Below, piece after piece: positions 38,736 through 50,251 of a stretch of DNA of 64,000 bases. The translations under genes were made by a program, and so were the position numbers. Below the pieces are notes generated by a model. The model was not told the DNA's origin. It saw nothing but the letters and a program-made list of their open reading frames with translations, and did no database searches. Origin of the DNA: Trujillonella endophytica (GTDB taxonomy: Bacteria > Actinomycetota > Actinomycetes > Mycobacteriales > Geodermatophilaceae); assembly GCF_019799905.1 (NCBI RefSeq), contig NZ_JABGCI010000010.1, positions 62,001-126,000 of the forward strand, read 5' to 3'. Every line of letters begins with the position of its first letter. Position 1 is the first letter of the stretch.

Positions 38736-39500
38736 GTGACCACTCCCTCGACGACCGGCGCCTCGACGACGTGGACGGCGGCGACCCTGCCGGAGGACGA
38801 CAACGTCAACCCCTACGTCTTCAGCATCGCGCTGAACGGCCAGTGGTTCGTGACCAAGGGCGCGATGCTGGCCTACTACGGCGACGTCCGCTTCGAGGCG
38901 GTCACCGCCTACGCGTCGGCGCAGGCGTGGGTCGCGGCCCGCTTCTCGAGCCCCGTCTACGTGCAGGACTGGGTGATCGCCGAAGGCCGCGGCAAGGTGC
39001 TGATCGGCGACCGCGGCTACGACCTGAACTCCTACAGCCTCGACGACGGCAACCTGACGATCAAGGCGGGCAACCTGCTGGCCTTCGACCCCCGCCTGGA
39101 ACTCAAGCAGTCGATCGTCCCCGGCTTCGTCACGCTGCTCGGGACCGGCCGGTTCATCGCCTCCTCCAACGGCCCGGTCATCTTCGTCGAGCCGCCGTTC
39201 CGCGCCGACCCCGATGCCCTGCTGGGCTGGGCGGACTGCCCGTCGCCGTCGGTGCACCACGACGCCCAGTGGATGGCGGCCAGCATCGCCGGGATGCTGC
39301 AGGGCGCCCTCGGCCGGACCTCGGGCGAGGAGCGGCAGTACGACTTCACCGGCGCGGGCACCGTGCTGCTGCAGTCCTCGGAGATCGCCCGGGAGGACCC
39401 GGCGGTGCTCAAGCTGGTCGAGGCGCAGACCCAGCTGCTCACCGACAGCCAGGCCGGCTCGCTCGGTCAGCGCCTGATCGCCCGCGCCCAGCAGCAGTAG
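38736..39500 (+). CDS. AIM24 family protein, copy 3 (extended)
   Basis: A 254-aa AIM24 protein, 8 nt after copy 2. It has a Thr/Ser-rich N-terminus (1-20), ALNGQWFVTKGAMLAYYGDV near 32-51 and the late block EERQYDFTGAGTVLLQSSE. A C-terminal helical extension (about 220-254, ending RLIARAQQQ) is not found in copies 1 and 2. The Gly-rich loop of copies 1 and 2 is replaced by AWVAARFSSPVYVQDW, so this copy is diverged. The GTG at 38736 is supported by operon spacing. It is the last gene of the trio; the next gene is convergent. Confidence 0.85.
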   Translation: MTTPSTTGASTTWTAATLPEDDNVNPYVFSIALNGQWFVTKGAMLAYYGDVRFEAVTAYASAQAWVAARFSSPVYVQDWVIAEGRGKVLIGDRGYDLNSYSLDDGNLTIKAGNLLAFDPRLELKQSIVPGFVTLLGTGRFIASSNGPVIFVEPPFRADPDALLGWADCPSPSVHHDAQWMAASIAGMLQGALGRTSGEERQYDFTGAGTVLLQSSEIAREDPAVLKLVEAQTQLLTDSQAGSLGQRLIARAQQQ

Positions 39501-39542
39501 CCGCCCGCCGCGCCGTCCGTGCCCGGCCGCGCGCCCGCCGGG

Positions 39543-40211
39543 TCACCAGCCGCGGGCGCGCCACTCCGCGAGGTGCGGCCGCTCGGTGCCCAGCGTCGTG
39601 TCCGCGCCGTGGCCCGGGTAGACCCAGGTCTCGTCCGGCAGCGGGCGGAACAGCCGCTCCTCGACGTCGTCGATCAGGCTGCCGAAGCGCTGGGGGTCCT
39701 TCTGGGTGTTGCCCACGCCGCCAGGGAAGAGGCAGTCACCGGTGAACAGGTGCGGGCCGGTGTCGCCCCGGCCGCGCCAGAGCAGGGCGATGCTGCCCGG
39801 CGTGTGGCCGCGGAGGTGGATCACCTCGAGCGAGTGCTCGCCCACGCGGACGGTGTCCCCGTGCTCGACCGGGCGCTCGACCGGCACCGGCAGGTCCCCG
39901 GCGTCGGCGGGGTGGGCGACGGTCAGCGCGCCGGTCGCCTCGACGACCTCGGGCAGTGCGCGGTGGTGGTCCCAGTGCCCGTGCGAGGTGACGACGGTGC
40001 GCAGGTCGGCGTCCCCGATCAGCCGCAGCAGCGCCTCGGCGTCGGTGGCCGCGTCGATCAGCAGGGCCTCGCCGCTGGCGACGTCCCGCAGCAGGTAGGC
40101 GTTGTTGTCCATCTCACCCACCGCGAGCTTGGACACCACCAGGCCCGGCAGCTCCCGGACGGCGGCCGGGCCCCCGACCTCGACGTCCCCGGTGTACGGA
40201 TCGGCGCTCAT
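39543..40211 (-). CDS. MBL-fold metallo-hydrolase (glyoxalase II-like)
   Basis: A 222-aa metallo-beta-lactamase-fold hydrolase. The metal motif is TSHGHWDHH, the second histidine is in LRGHTPGSIAL, the Asp bridge in LFTGDCLFPGG and the last histidine in VYPGHGADTTLG. This set fits the glyoxalase-II/YcbL-like group that hydrolyses thioesters or related substrates. The ATG at 40211 gives MSADPYTGDV. It is divergent from the amidase gene (50 nt between starts) and convergent with the AIM24 trio. Confidence 0.9.
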   Translation of the reverse strand: MSADPYTGDVEVGGPAAVRELPGLVVSKLAVGEMDNNAYLLRDVASGEALLIDAATDAEALLRLIGDADLRTVVTSHGHWDHHRALPEVVEATGALTVAHPADAGDLPVPVERPVEHGDTVRVGEHSLEVIHLRGHTPGSIALLWRGRGDTGPHLFTGDCLFPGGVGNTQKDPQRFGSLIDDVEERLFRPLPDETWVYPGHGADTTLGTERPHLAEWRARGW

Positions 40212-40247
40212 CCCAGACTCCCTCCGGAAACCGTCGGCGGCCGCGGC

Positions 40248-40253
40248 TACGGT
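40248..40253 (+). promoter_or_regulatory. Leaderless -10 for the amidase gene
   Basis: TACGGT ends 7 nt before the ATG at 40261. Confidence 0.45.
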
Positions 40254-40260
40254 CCTCGGC

Positions 40261-41697
40261 ATGGACGCTAGCGGAGGTCTGCCCGGCTCTGCCCCCGGTG
40301 TGCTGGTCGGGCTGCCGGCCACGGAGATCGCCGCGCGGGTGAGGTCGGGCGAGGTCACCGCCGTCGAGGTGGTGCGCGCCCACCTGGCGCACCTCGAGGC
40401 CGTCGAGCCCCGGGTCGGCGCCTTCCGCGTCGTCCGCCGGGAGGCCGCGCTCGCCGAGGCGGCGGAGGTCGACGCGGCGCCCGATCGGGCCCGCCTGCCG
40501 CTGGCCGGGGTGCCGGTGGCGATCAAGGACAACGTCGCCGTCGCCGGCGAGGTGGTCACCGACGGCTCGTCGGCCGGGCGACCGGTCCCGGCGGGGGAGG
40601 ACCACCCGGTGGTCGCCCGGCTGCGGGCGGCCGGCGCGGTCGTCGTCGGCATCACCCGCGTGCCGGAGCTCTGCCTCTACGCGTCCACCGACTCCGCGGG
40701 CGCCGTCAGCCGCAACCCCTGGGACACCGCCCGCTCGCCGGCCGGCAGCTCCGGCGGCAGCGCGGCCGCGGTCGCCGCCGGCGTGGTCCCGATCGCCCAC
40801 GGGAACGACGGCATGGGGTCGCTGCGGCTGCCCGCCGCCGCCTGCGGGCTGGTCACCCTCAAGCCCGGCCGCGGCGTCCTGCCCGGCGGCATCGGGGCGG
40901 ACGACTGGTCGGGCATGGCCGTGAACGGCGCGCTCACCACCACGGTCGCCGACCAGGCCCTCGCCTTCTCCGTGCTGGCGGGGGAGGAGCCCGGCCCGCT
41001 GCCCGAGCCCGGGCGGCCGCTGCGGATCGCGGTGAGCACGCGTTCCCCGGTGCCCGGCGTGCGCGCCGACCGGGAGGCACGGGTGGCGGTGGAGGCCATG
41101 GCCGGGCTGCTGCGGGAGGCCGGGCACACGATCGTCCGGCGCGACCCGGTGATCCCGCCCGACGCCGCGGTCGCCGCGATGGCCCGGTGGCTGGCCGGCG
41201 CGGAGGACGACGCCGAGTTCCTCGGTCTGGACCGGTCGGCGCTGGAGCCGCGCAGTCGCACCCACGCCCGCCTGGGCCGGTGGGTCCGCCGGCTCGGCCT
41301 GGTCCGGCCCGGGGCCGCCGAGCGGTTCCGCCGGCGCACGGAGGCCTTCTTCGCGGACGGCTCCACCGGCGGCATCGACGTCCTGCTGACCCCCGTCGTC
41401 AGCGGGCCCCCGCTGGCCGCCCGGCCCTGGCACGAGCGGGGCTTCCTGGCCAACGTGACGGCCAACGCCCGCTGGGCCCCGTTCGCCTCGCCGTGGAACC
41501 TGGCGGGGGTGCCGGCCGCCGTCGTGCCCGCCGGGAGGCGGTCCCAGGGGTGGCCCCTGGCGGTCCAGCTGGTCGGCCCCCCGGGGTCCGAGAGGCGACT
41601 ACTCTGGCTGGCCGGAGAGCTGGAACGCCGGCGGCCGTGGCGCCGTCACGCGCCGGTCTTCGACCCCCTCCCGTCGCCGGCCGCGACGGCCGTGTGA
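40261..41697 (+). CDS. Amidase signature family hydrolase
   Basis: A 478-aa serine amidase of unknown substrate. The Ser-cisSer-Lys triad is present: Lys89 in VAIKDNVA, the cis-Ser in SPAGSSGGSAA (Ser163/164) and the nucleophile Ser187 in GMGSLRLPA. The family glycine-rich stretch runs GGSAAAVAAGVVPIAHG. It is not GatA: there are no gatB or gatC neighbours and the specificity loops differ. The ATG at 40261 is leaderless. It sits next to uvrA but is not obviously linked to repair. The usual length of these enzymes is 460-500 aa, so it looks complete. Confidence 0.92.
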   Translation: MDASGGLPGSAPGVLVGLPATEIAARVRSGEVTAVEVVRAHLAHLEAVEPRVGAFRVVRREAALAEAAEVDAAPDRARLPLAGVPVAIKDNVAVAGEVVTDGSSAGRPVPAGEDHPVVARLRAAGAVVVGITRVPELCLYASTDSAGAVSRNPWDTARSPAGSSGGSAAAVAAGVVPIAHGNDGMGSLRLPAAACGLVTLKPGRGVLPGGIGADDWSGMAVNGALTTTVADQALAFSVLAGEEPGPLPEPGRPLRIAVSTRSPVPGVRADREARVAVEAMAGLLREAGHTIVRRDPVIPPDAAVAAMARWLAGAEDDAEFLGLDRSALEPRSRTHARLGRWVRRLGLVRPGAAERFRRRTEAFFADGSTGGIDVLLTPVVSGPPLAARPWHERGFLANVTANARWAPFASPWNLAGVPAAVVPAGRRSQGWPLAVQLVGPPGSERRLLWLAGELERRRPWRRHAPVFDPLPSPAATAV

Positions 41698-41767
41698 GCG
41701 GCGCAGTGCGCTCCCGCTGATCCCGGCCCCGGCCGACCGACCGAGCACTTCGACCGACAGGACATCC

Positions 41768-44659
<2,892 letters not shown>

Positions 44660-44691
44660 GCGCCGCGCCGGGTCAGCGCCCGGCGCGGCGC
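44660..44691 (+). terminator. Hairpin terminator after uvrA
   Basis: A perfect 13-bp stem (44660-44672 with 44679-44691) has the loop TCAGCG. It starts 1 nt after the uvrA stop codon. Confidence 0.85.
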
Positions 44692-44778
44692 CGCCGGAAC
44701 GGCCACGCCCGCCGTCGGGGACCGGTCCTGTCACCCCCCGGCGGCAGGCTGCCCGGGACCGACCCGAGGAGGTGGCCC

Positions 44779-45597
44779 ATGGCGCTGCAGCGGACCTACC
44801 CGCACGGCGTGACCTGCTGGATCGACACCGAGCAGCCCGACCCGGCCGAGGCCGCCCGCTTCTACGGCGGGCTGTTCGGCTGGACGCTGACCGAGGCGAT
44901 GCCGCCCGGGGCGCCCGGGTCCTACCTGATCGCCACGCTGGCGGGGGAGGACGTCGCCGCCGTCGCCCCCGTCAGCGGTCCGGCGACCTGGAACACCTAC
45001 GTCGCCGTCGACGACTGCGACGCCACGGCGGCCCGGGTCCCCGGCCTCGGCGGCACCGTGACCGCGCCGCCGGCCGACGCGGGGCCCGGCGGCCGGGCCG
45101 CGAGCTGCACCGACCCGCAGGGCGCGCCCTTCCGGCTCTGGCAGGCCCGCCGTCGGCTCGGCGCGCAGCTGACCAACGCGCCCGACACGTGGAACTTCTC
45201 CGACCTGCACACGCCCGATCCGGCGGCGGCCACCGCCTTCTACGTGTCGCTGTTCGGGTGGCGGACCACCGACGTGCCCGGCGCCGGGACGATGCTGCAG
45301 GTGCTCGGGTACGGCGACCACCTCGCGGCGACGGTCGACCCAGACATCCACCAGCGCCAGGCCGGTGCACCCCCGGGGTTCGCCGACGTCATCGGCGGCG
45401 TCGCGGCGACCCGGCGGGACGAGCCGCCGCACTGGCACGTCACCTTCTCCGTCGCCGACCGGGACGCCGCGGCGACGACCGCCGAGCGGCTGGGCGGCAC
45501 GGTGCTGGACGGAGGGGAGAACCCGTGGACGCGGACCGCGCTGGTCCGCGATCCCCAGGGTGCCGAGTTCACCCTGAGCCAGTTCACGGGCTTGTGA
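44779..45597 (+). CDS. VOC family protein (two glyoxalase-like domains)
   Basis: A 272-aa cytosolic protein with two tandem VOC modules (about 8-130 and 140-270). Each opens with a PDPAEAARFYGGLFGW or PDPAAATAFYVSLFGW strand-helix. The modules form a shared metal pocket. The late NPWTRTALVRDPQGAEFTL is typical. Members often act as dioxygenases, fosfomycin-type resistance proteins or hydroxylases; the substrate is not deducible. The ATG at 44779 has GAGGAGG upstream. It is monocistronic. Confidence 0.85.
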   Translation: MALQRTYPHGVTCWIDTEQPDPAEAARFYGGLFGWTLTEAMPPGAPGSYLIATLAGEDVAAVAPVSGPATWNTYVAVDDCDATAARVPGLGGTVTAPPADAGPGGRAASCTDPQGAPFRLWQARRRLGAQLTNAPDTWNFSDLHTPDPAAATAFYVSLFGWRTTDVPGAGTMLQVLGYGDHLAATVDPDIHQRQAGAPPGFADVIGGVAATRRDEPPHWHVTFSVADRDAAATTAERLGGTVLDGGENPWTRTALVRDPQGAEFTLSQFTGL

Positions 45598-45673
45598 AGA
45601 TCGTCACGCACCGCGTATGGTCCGTGTGACCGACGTCACCGGGGTACCCCTGTGCCCCAGCGAGGAGAGCTCG

Positions 45674-45982
45674 ATGAGCGCACTCACGCCCGATTGCGAC
45701 CCGGACATGAGCCACTGCGGGCAGCCGTGGCAGGGCAAGAGCAAGCCCGGTTCGGGCCTCCTCTCCGCCGCCCTGCTGCTCGCCGTCCTCGGGCTCTCGC
45801 TCCTCGTCGTGACCAAGGACGTGGTGGCCGACGCGTTCGACTTCGTCGCCGTCCCGGTGGGCCTGCTCGCGGCAGTGGCGCTCACCCGCCGCGCCGTCCG
45901 CCTGGTCACGTGGGGCGCCTCCGCCGTCGCCGCCCACGTGCCCACGGCCGTGGCCGTGCGGCGCTCGCAGCCCGCTGGGTGA
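45674..45982 (+). CDS. Small hypothetical membrane protein
   Basis: A 102-aa protein of unknown function. The hydrophilic N-terminus has two cysteines (DCDPDMSHCG). Two hydrophobic segments follow, near 35-53 and 60-76, with a basic C-terminus (TRRAVRL, VRRSQ). It is probably an inner-membrane protein with two helices. The ATG at 45674 is preferred over the ATG at 45617 because GAGGAG lies 7 nt upstream. A terminator-like hairpin follows the stop. Confidence 0.6.
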   Translation: MSALTPDCDPDMSHCGQPWQGKSKPGSGLLSAALLLAVLGLSLLVVTKDVVADAFDFVAVPVGLLAAVALTRRAVRLVTWGASAVAAHVPTAVAVRRSQPAG

Positions 45983-46007
45983 CCACCCGCACCACCTGAG
46001 ACATCCC

Positions 46008-46033
46008 GGAGCGGGGCCCACGGGCCCCGCTCC
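46008..46033. terminator. Bidirectional hairpin terminator
   Basis: A perfect 12-bp stem (46008-46019 with 46022-46033) has a 2-nt loop. It lies between the convergent small membrane protein gene and the J-like gene and can serve both. Confidence 0.8.
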
Positions 46034-46066
46034 CGGCATGTGCGGGCATCGCCGGGACCGGCCGCC

Positions 46067-48418
46067 TCAGGCCAGCACGATCCGCGCGTCCGGCGGGGCC
46101 TCGCTCGCCACCAGGAGCCGGCCGCCCATCCGCAGGCACGGGAAGAGCGCCACGTGGCCGCCCCCGTCGCCGGACACCGGCAGCCCGCCGTCGATCTCGT
46201 ACCGGCCGGACGTCACCTTGCGGCGGGTGGCGGCGGGGTCGTCCGGGCCCTCGGGCGGCGCGTCCGGACGCAGCAGGACGACGACCTCCGTGCATCCCCC
46301 CGGCCAGGTCCAGCACAGCCGTCCGCCGTCGACCACGAGGTGGGACACCGGGGGCAACACGACCCAGGCCGCGCTGGCCCCGGCCACCGCGGTCGACCCG
46401 GTTCGGGTGAGGACGACGTACTCGGTGACCGGACCGGGCGGGCGGGCGTCGACGGCGAGCCCCGGGACCATCGCCGGCACCAGCGCGCCCACCGCGGCCG
46501 GGTCGACGACGGTGCCGGCCGCCGGCGGGCTCGCCCCGGCCGGGAGCCGGCGGACCTCGGCGGTGCCGGTGGCCGGCACCGGGTGGCTCAGCCGCAGCCG
46601 GCGCCCGTGCGGTGCGACGGTCAGTGACCCGACCACCGCGCCCGGCGGGGGAGCACCGGGGGCCGCGGCGGCCGCGGACGGGGGCGGGGTGGCGGCGGCA
46701 GGCGTGGCCGCGGGTGTGACGGGCCGGGTGCCGCTCTCCGCCTCCGGGGCGGCGATGCCCAGCCGCGTGGCGACGACGACGTGGCCCGCGACCTCGCCGT
46801 GGCCACCGTCCTCGAGGGCGCACTCGCGCGTGATGCCGACGACCTCGCGGCGGCCGTCGGGCCGTACGCGGAGCACCCGGTAGTCAACGGGACCGACGGA
46901 GGTGGACGCCGTCCAGCGGACCTCGCGGGCACCGCCGGCCGCGGGGACGACGTGCACGCCGGTGGCCGGCGCGACGCCGAGCGCGGTGAGCTCCGCCCAG
47001 GCCGCGGGGTGGTCGGCGACGGCGTCGAGGACGGCGAGCAGCGCCCGCTCCCGCTCCGGTCCGGACGGCGCGGCCGCGAGTACGGCGTCGGCACCGGCCA
47101 GAGTGGCGCGGGACGCACGCAGCAGGTCCTCGGCCGCCTCGCCGGACGGTCCGGGCACGTCGGCGGCGGTGGACGCCAGCTGCTCGAGCGCCGTGGTGGC
47201 CGCGGCGTGCTGGCGGGCCGCGAGGGCGTCGGCGACGACGCGCCACGCGGCGTCGGCACGGGCGGCTGCCTGGGTCACCTCGTCGCGCAGCGCCCGGATG
47301 GGCGGGTGCATCTCCCCGGCGGCGGCGAGAGCCGCCTCGACGTGCCGGCGCGCCGCGGCCGGGCGCCCGGCCCGCAGCGCCGCCCGGGCCGCGGACACCT
47401 CGGCCTGCCAGTCGCCGCGACCGGGGGAACGCGGCGGGACCGGCGGCGCGGGCAGCTCGACCGGCGTCCCCGCCTCGGCGGCGAGCTCCGTCACGACCGC
47501 GGCGGCGCGGCCGGCGTCGAGCCCGGCGCCCAGCGCCTCCTGCACGAGGTGGTGCGCGTCGTCGGGGGTCAGCCTGTCCTCGACCAGCACCGCGGCGGCG
47601 ACCCGCGGCCGGAGCGCCTCGCGGACGTCGCCGGCCAGGGCGTCGAGGTAGACCGCCGGGTCGCCGTCCACCAGCAGCAGGCCGACGGCGGCGAGCAGGT
47701 CGTCGACCAGCGCCCGCCGGCGGTCGGGCCGGCGCTGCCGGTTGATCACCAGCAGCGCGTCGCGTCGCCGCCGGACGGCGTCCCGGTCGGCCGTCGGCGG
47801 GAGCTCGAGGAGGGCGTGCAGGCTGGGCACGCGGTCCCCCTCGATGCGGCCGAGCTCCTCCAGGTCGTCGCGGACCTGGCGCAGCACCCCGGGATCGGCC
47901 GGCCCGGCGGGAGCGGGCCCGTCGACGGCGCCGAGCAGGCGGTGCCGGCCCAGGCGTGCCTCGAACGCGGCGTCGTCGATGCCGGCGGAGGCGGCCAACC
48001 CGCGCAGCCCGGCGACCTTGTCGGCGGGCACCCCGCCGAAGCGCTCCACCAGCCGCTGCAGGGCGGCGTCGAGCTCGGCGGAGCGGTCGGCGTCGCGGCG
48101 GGCGCGCTCCGCGCGGGTCCGCTCGGCCAGTTCCTGCCGGCCGCCGGAGGTGCGGAGCCGGGAGGCGTACTGGTCGTGCCACGCCAGCAGGGCGGTGACG
48201 AGCCCGCGGTACTTGGGGTGGTCGCGCTGCTTCTGCCAGAAGGCCCAGACGGCGTCGACCTGGCCGGCCACCTCGTCGTCGGTCAGCGACCCGGCGGCCT
48301 CCAGCGGGAGGTCGTAGACCTCGAACGGATCGCTGTCGTCGAGGCCGCCACGGGCCTCGATCGAGGCGAGCACCCGCTTGCGGTACGCGTTGCCGTCGAA
48401 GGGCGGGAGCACGGTCAC
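46067..48418 (-). CDS. Hsp70-coupled protein with J-like domain (RPD in place of HPD)
   Basis: A 783-aa protein coupled to the Hsp70-like gene: its GTG start overlaps that stop (GTGA). Residues ~199-262 fit a J-domain layout. LHALLELPPTADRDAVRRRR is helix I/II, then INRQRRPDRRR, where the usual HPD tripeptide reads RPD (230-232), then a helix ending DPAVYLDAL, like the DPxxRxxYD end of J-domains. The middle is Ala-rich helical. Residues ~540-620 look like a fibronectin-III-like domain (REVRWTASTSVGPVDYRVLR). A Pro/Ala linker and a C-terminal beta domain follow. It is probably a dedicated partner of the neighbouring Hsp70. With HPD altered, classic ATPase stimulation is uncertain. Confidence 0.7.
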   Translation of the reverse strand: MTVLPPFDGNAYRKRVLASIEARGGLDDSDPFEVYDLPLEAAGSLTDDEVAGQVDAVWAFWQKQRDHPKYRGLVTALLAWHDQYASRLRTSGGRQELAERTRAERARRDADRSAELDAALQRLVERFGGVPADKVAGLRGLAASAGIDDAAFEARLGRHRLLGAVDGPAPAGPADPGVLRQVRDDLEELGRIEGDRVPSLHALLELPPTADRDAVRRRRDALLVINRQRRPDRRRALVDDLLAAVGLLLVDGDPAVYLDALAGDVREALRPRVAAAVLVEDRLTPDDAHHLVQEALGAGLDAGRAAAVVTELAAEAGTPVELPAPPVPPRSPGRGDWQAEVSAARAALRAGRPAAARRHVEAALAAAGEMHPPIRALRDEVTQAAARADAAWRVVADALAARQHAAATTALEQLASTAADVPGPSGEAAEDLLRASRATLAGADAVLAAAPSGPERERALLAVLDAVADHPAAWAELTALGVAPATGVHVVPAAGGAREVRWTASTSVGPVDYRVLRVRPDGRREVVGITRECALEDGGHGEVAGHVVVATRLGIAAPEAESGTRPVTPAATPAAATPPPSAAAAAPGAPPPGAVVGSLTVAPHGRRLRLSHPVPATGTAEVRRLPAGASPPAAGTVVDPAAVGALVPAMVPGLAVDARPPGPVTEYVVLTRTGSTAVAGASAAWVVLPPVSHLVVDGGRLCWTWPGGCTEVVVLLRPDAPPEGPDDPAATRRKVTSGRYEIDGGLPVSGDGGGHVALFPCLRMGGRLLVASEAPPDARIVLA

Positions 48419-50121
48419 CCGTCCCGGCGGCGTACCCGCCCGACCTGTGCCCGTTCCCGGGCGATGTCGGCCTGGCTCAGCGCCGCTCCGGTCTCCACGC
48501 GCACGGTCAGCGGCCGGTCGGCCAGGCCCTCGTGCAGGGCGGTGAGCTCGAGGATGCCGTCGAAGCCCATCCGCAGCACCACCTGGATCTCCGTGCCGGC
48601 GGGGTGACCGGGCGGGATGTCCTCGATGGAGGCCTCGGCCAGCAGCTTCGCGTCCTCCGGGCGTGGGGACTCGACGCCGCCGCCCTGCTCGACGACCCGG
48701 ATGGTCACCACGCGCTGGTCGTCGTGGACGGTGCCGAAGGAGCGGCGGACGGCGATCGGCAGCCGGTCGTTGCGGTGCACGAGGAAGACCGTGGCCGGCT
48801 CGCCGAACCGGTCCAGGGCGAGCACGCCGAAGCCGCGGGAGACGGTGTTGAGCACCTGGATCTCCACCATGCGCCGCACCTGGGCCGCCGTCAGGCCGAT
48901 GGCGTCGCCCAGCCGGGCGCACGCCGCGTCGACGTCGTCCGGGGCGGCGTACTCCAGCGGCATGCCGTCGCGCAGCTGGCCGCGGGTCGCCAGGTCGCCG
49001 GTGAGCAGCCGTTCGAGCTGCTTCTTGCGGCCGTACACCGCCGCGCCCTTGGCGACGGCGAGGTCGGGGTCGTGCACCTCCGCCGGCACGCCGAGCTCGG
49101 CGGTCAGCCGCTGCGCCACCGCCGGCATCCGGGTGGAGCCGCCGACGAGCAGGACGCGGTCGATCCGCTCGACGCCGCGGGCGCGCGCGGCCCCGACCGT
49201 GGCCCGCGTGAGCTCCAGGGTGCGTTCGAGCAGACCCGCGGTCAGCCGCTCGAACTCGGCCCGCGTCACGGGCACGTCGGCGCGGCGGCCGTCGTGCTCC
49301 ACCGGGACGACGACCTCCTCCCGGACGCTGAGCTCCCGCTTGGCCCGCTCGGCGGAGAGCACGAGCGCCTGCCCGCCGGCGCTGTCGTCGAGCGGGTCCT
49401 CGGCGTCGGGGTGCGCGGCGAGGAAGGCGCGGGAGAGGTGGACGGCGAGCTTCTCGTCCCAGTCCGCGCCCCCGAGCTCGTGGTCGCCGTCGGTGGCGAC
49501 GACGGCCAGCCGGCGGTCGGCCAGCTCCACGACCGCGACGTCGACCGTGCCGCCGCCGAGGTCGTAGACGAGCGCGACCTCCTCGAGGCGGTCGGAGGGC
49601 CCGGCGCCGTCGAGGCGGGCGAACCCGTACGCCAGCGCGGCCGCGGTGGGCTCGTTGATGACGTCGAGGACGGTCAGCCCGGCGTACTCGCCGGCCAGCC
49701 GGGTGGCCCGCCGCTCCTCGTCGCCGAAGTAGGCCGGCACGGTGATGACGACGTCCTGCACCGCGCTGGGTGCGGTGAAGCCCGTCTCGCTGACCAGCGC
49801 CTTGAGCACCAGGCTGCTGACCGCGGGCGCCGACCAGGAGCGGCCGTGGCTGACGAATCGCCAGCTGCTCTCGCCCATCCGCCGCTTGACCAGGGTGCAG
49901 ACGTCGTCGGGCTGCGCGCGGGCGAGCACCCGGGCCCGCTCACCGGTGACGTAGTCGTCCGGGCCGACGAACAGGACCACGCTCGGCAGCGTCGGCTCGC
50001 CGTCGAGCAGCGGGACGACCTCGGCCTCGCCCGTCCCGGTGACCTGCGCCAGGCAGCTGTACGTGGTGCCCAGGTCGATGCCGTACACGGTCGCGGAGGG
50101 CAGTCGGGCGCCTCGGGGCAT
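48415..50121 (-). CDS. Hsp70 family chaperone without a C-terminal lid
   Basis: A 568-aa Hsp70-like protein. The nucleotide-binding domain has YGIDLGTTYSCLAQV (phosphate 1), VVITVPAYFGDEERRAT, VLDVINEPTAAALAYG, YDLGGGTVDVAVVE and VLLVGGSTRMPAV. The substrate-binding beta part is present (late, about 415-545). The helical lid of DnaK and the GNN-rich tail are missing, and an insert (DDVDAACARLGDAIGLT) joins the two parts. It is not the main DnaK, which is longer and lies with grpE-dnaJ. The ATG at 50121 gives MPRGARLPSATVYGI. The overlapping J-like gene suggests a dedicated two-gene chaperone system. Confidence 0.9.
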   Translation of the reverse strand: MPRGARLPSATVYGIDLGTTYSCLAQVTGTGEAEVVPLLDGEPTLPSVVLFVGPDDYVTGERARVLARAQPDDVCTLVKRRMGESSWRFVSHGRSWSAPAVSSLVLKALVSETGFTAPSAVQDVVITVPAYFGDEERRATRLAGEYAGLTVLDVINEPTAAALAYGFARLDGAGPSDRLEEVALVYDLGGGTVDVAVVELADRRLAVVATDGDHELGGADWDEKLAVHLSRAFLAAHPDAEDPLDDSAGGQALVLSAERAKRELSVREEVVVPVEHDGRRADVPVTRAEFERLTAGLLERTLELTRATVGAARARGVERIDRVLLVGGSTRMPAVAQRLTAELGVPAEVHDPDLAVAKGAAVYGRKKQLERLLTGDLATRGQLRDGMPLEYAAPDDVDAACARLGDAIGLTAAQVRRMVEIQVLNTVSRGFGVLALDRFGEPATVFLVHRNDRLPIAVRRSFGTVHDDQRVVTIRVVEQGGGVESPRPEDAKLLAEASIEDIPPGHPAGTEIQVVLRMGFDGILELTALHEGLADRPLTVRVETGAALSQADIARERAQVGRVRRRDG

Positions 50122-50238
50122 GGGCCGGACAGTAGCGGCGCCCCGAGGGGCCGGAGCACGTCCGGGGGCTCGGGCCGGCGGGTGGGACACGCGGGACGGA
50201 AGGGTCCGGTGCAGGCACGGCGTGTCACTCCCGCGACC

Positions 50239-50244
50239 TAGTGT
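50239..50244 (+). promoter_or_regulatory. Leaderless -10 for uvrC
   Basis: TAGTGT ends 7 nt before the ATG at 50252. No ribosome site is seen. Confidence 0.55.
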
Positions 50245-50251
50245 GGACGGC

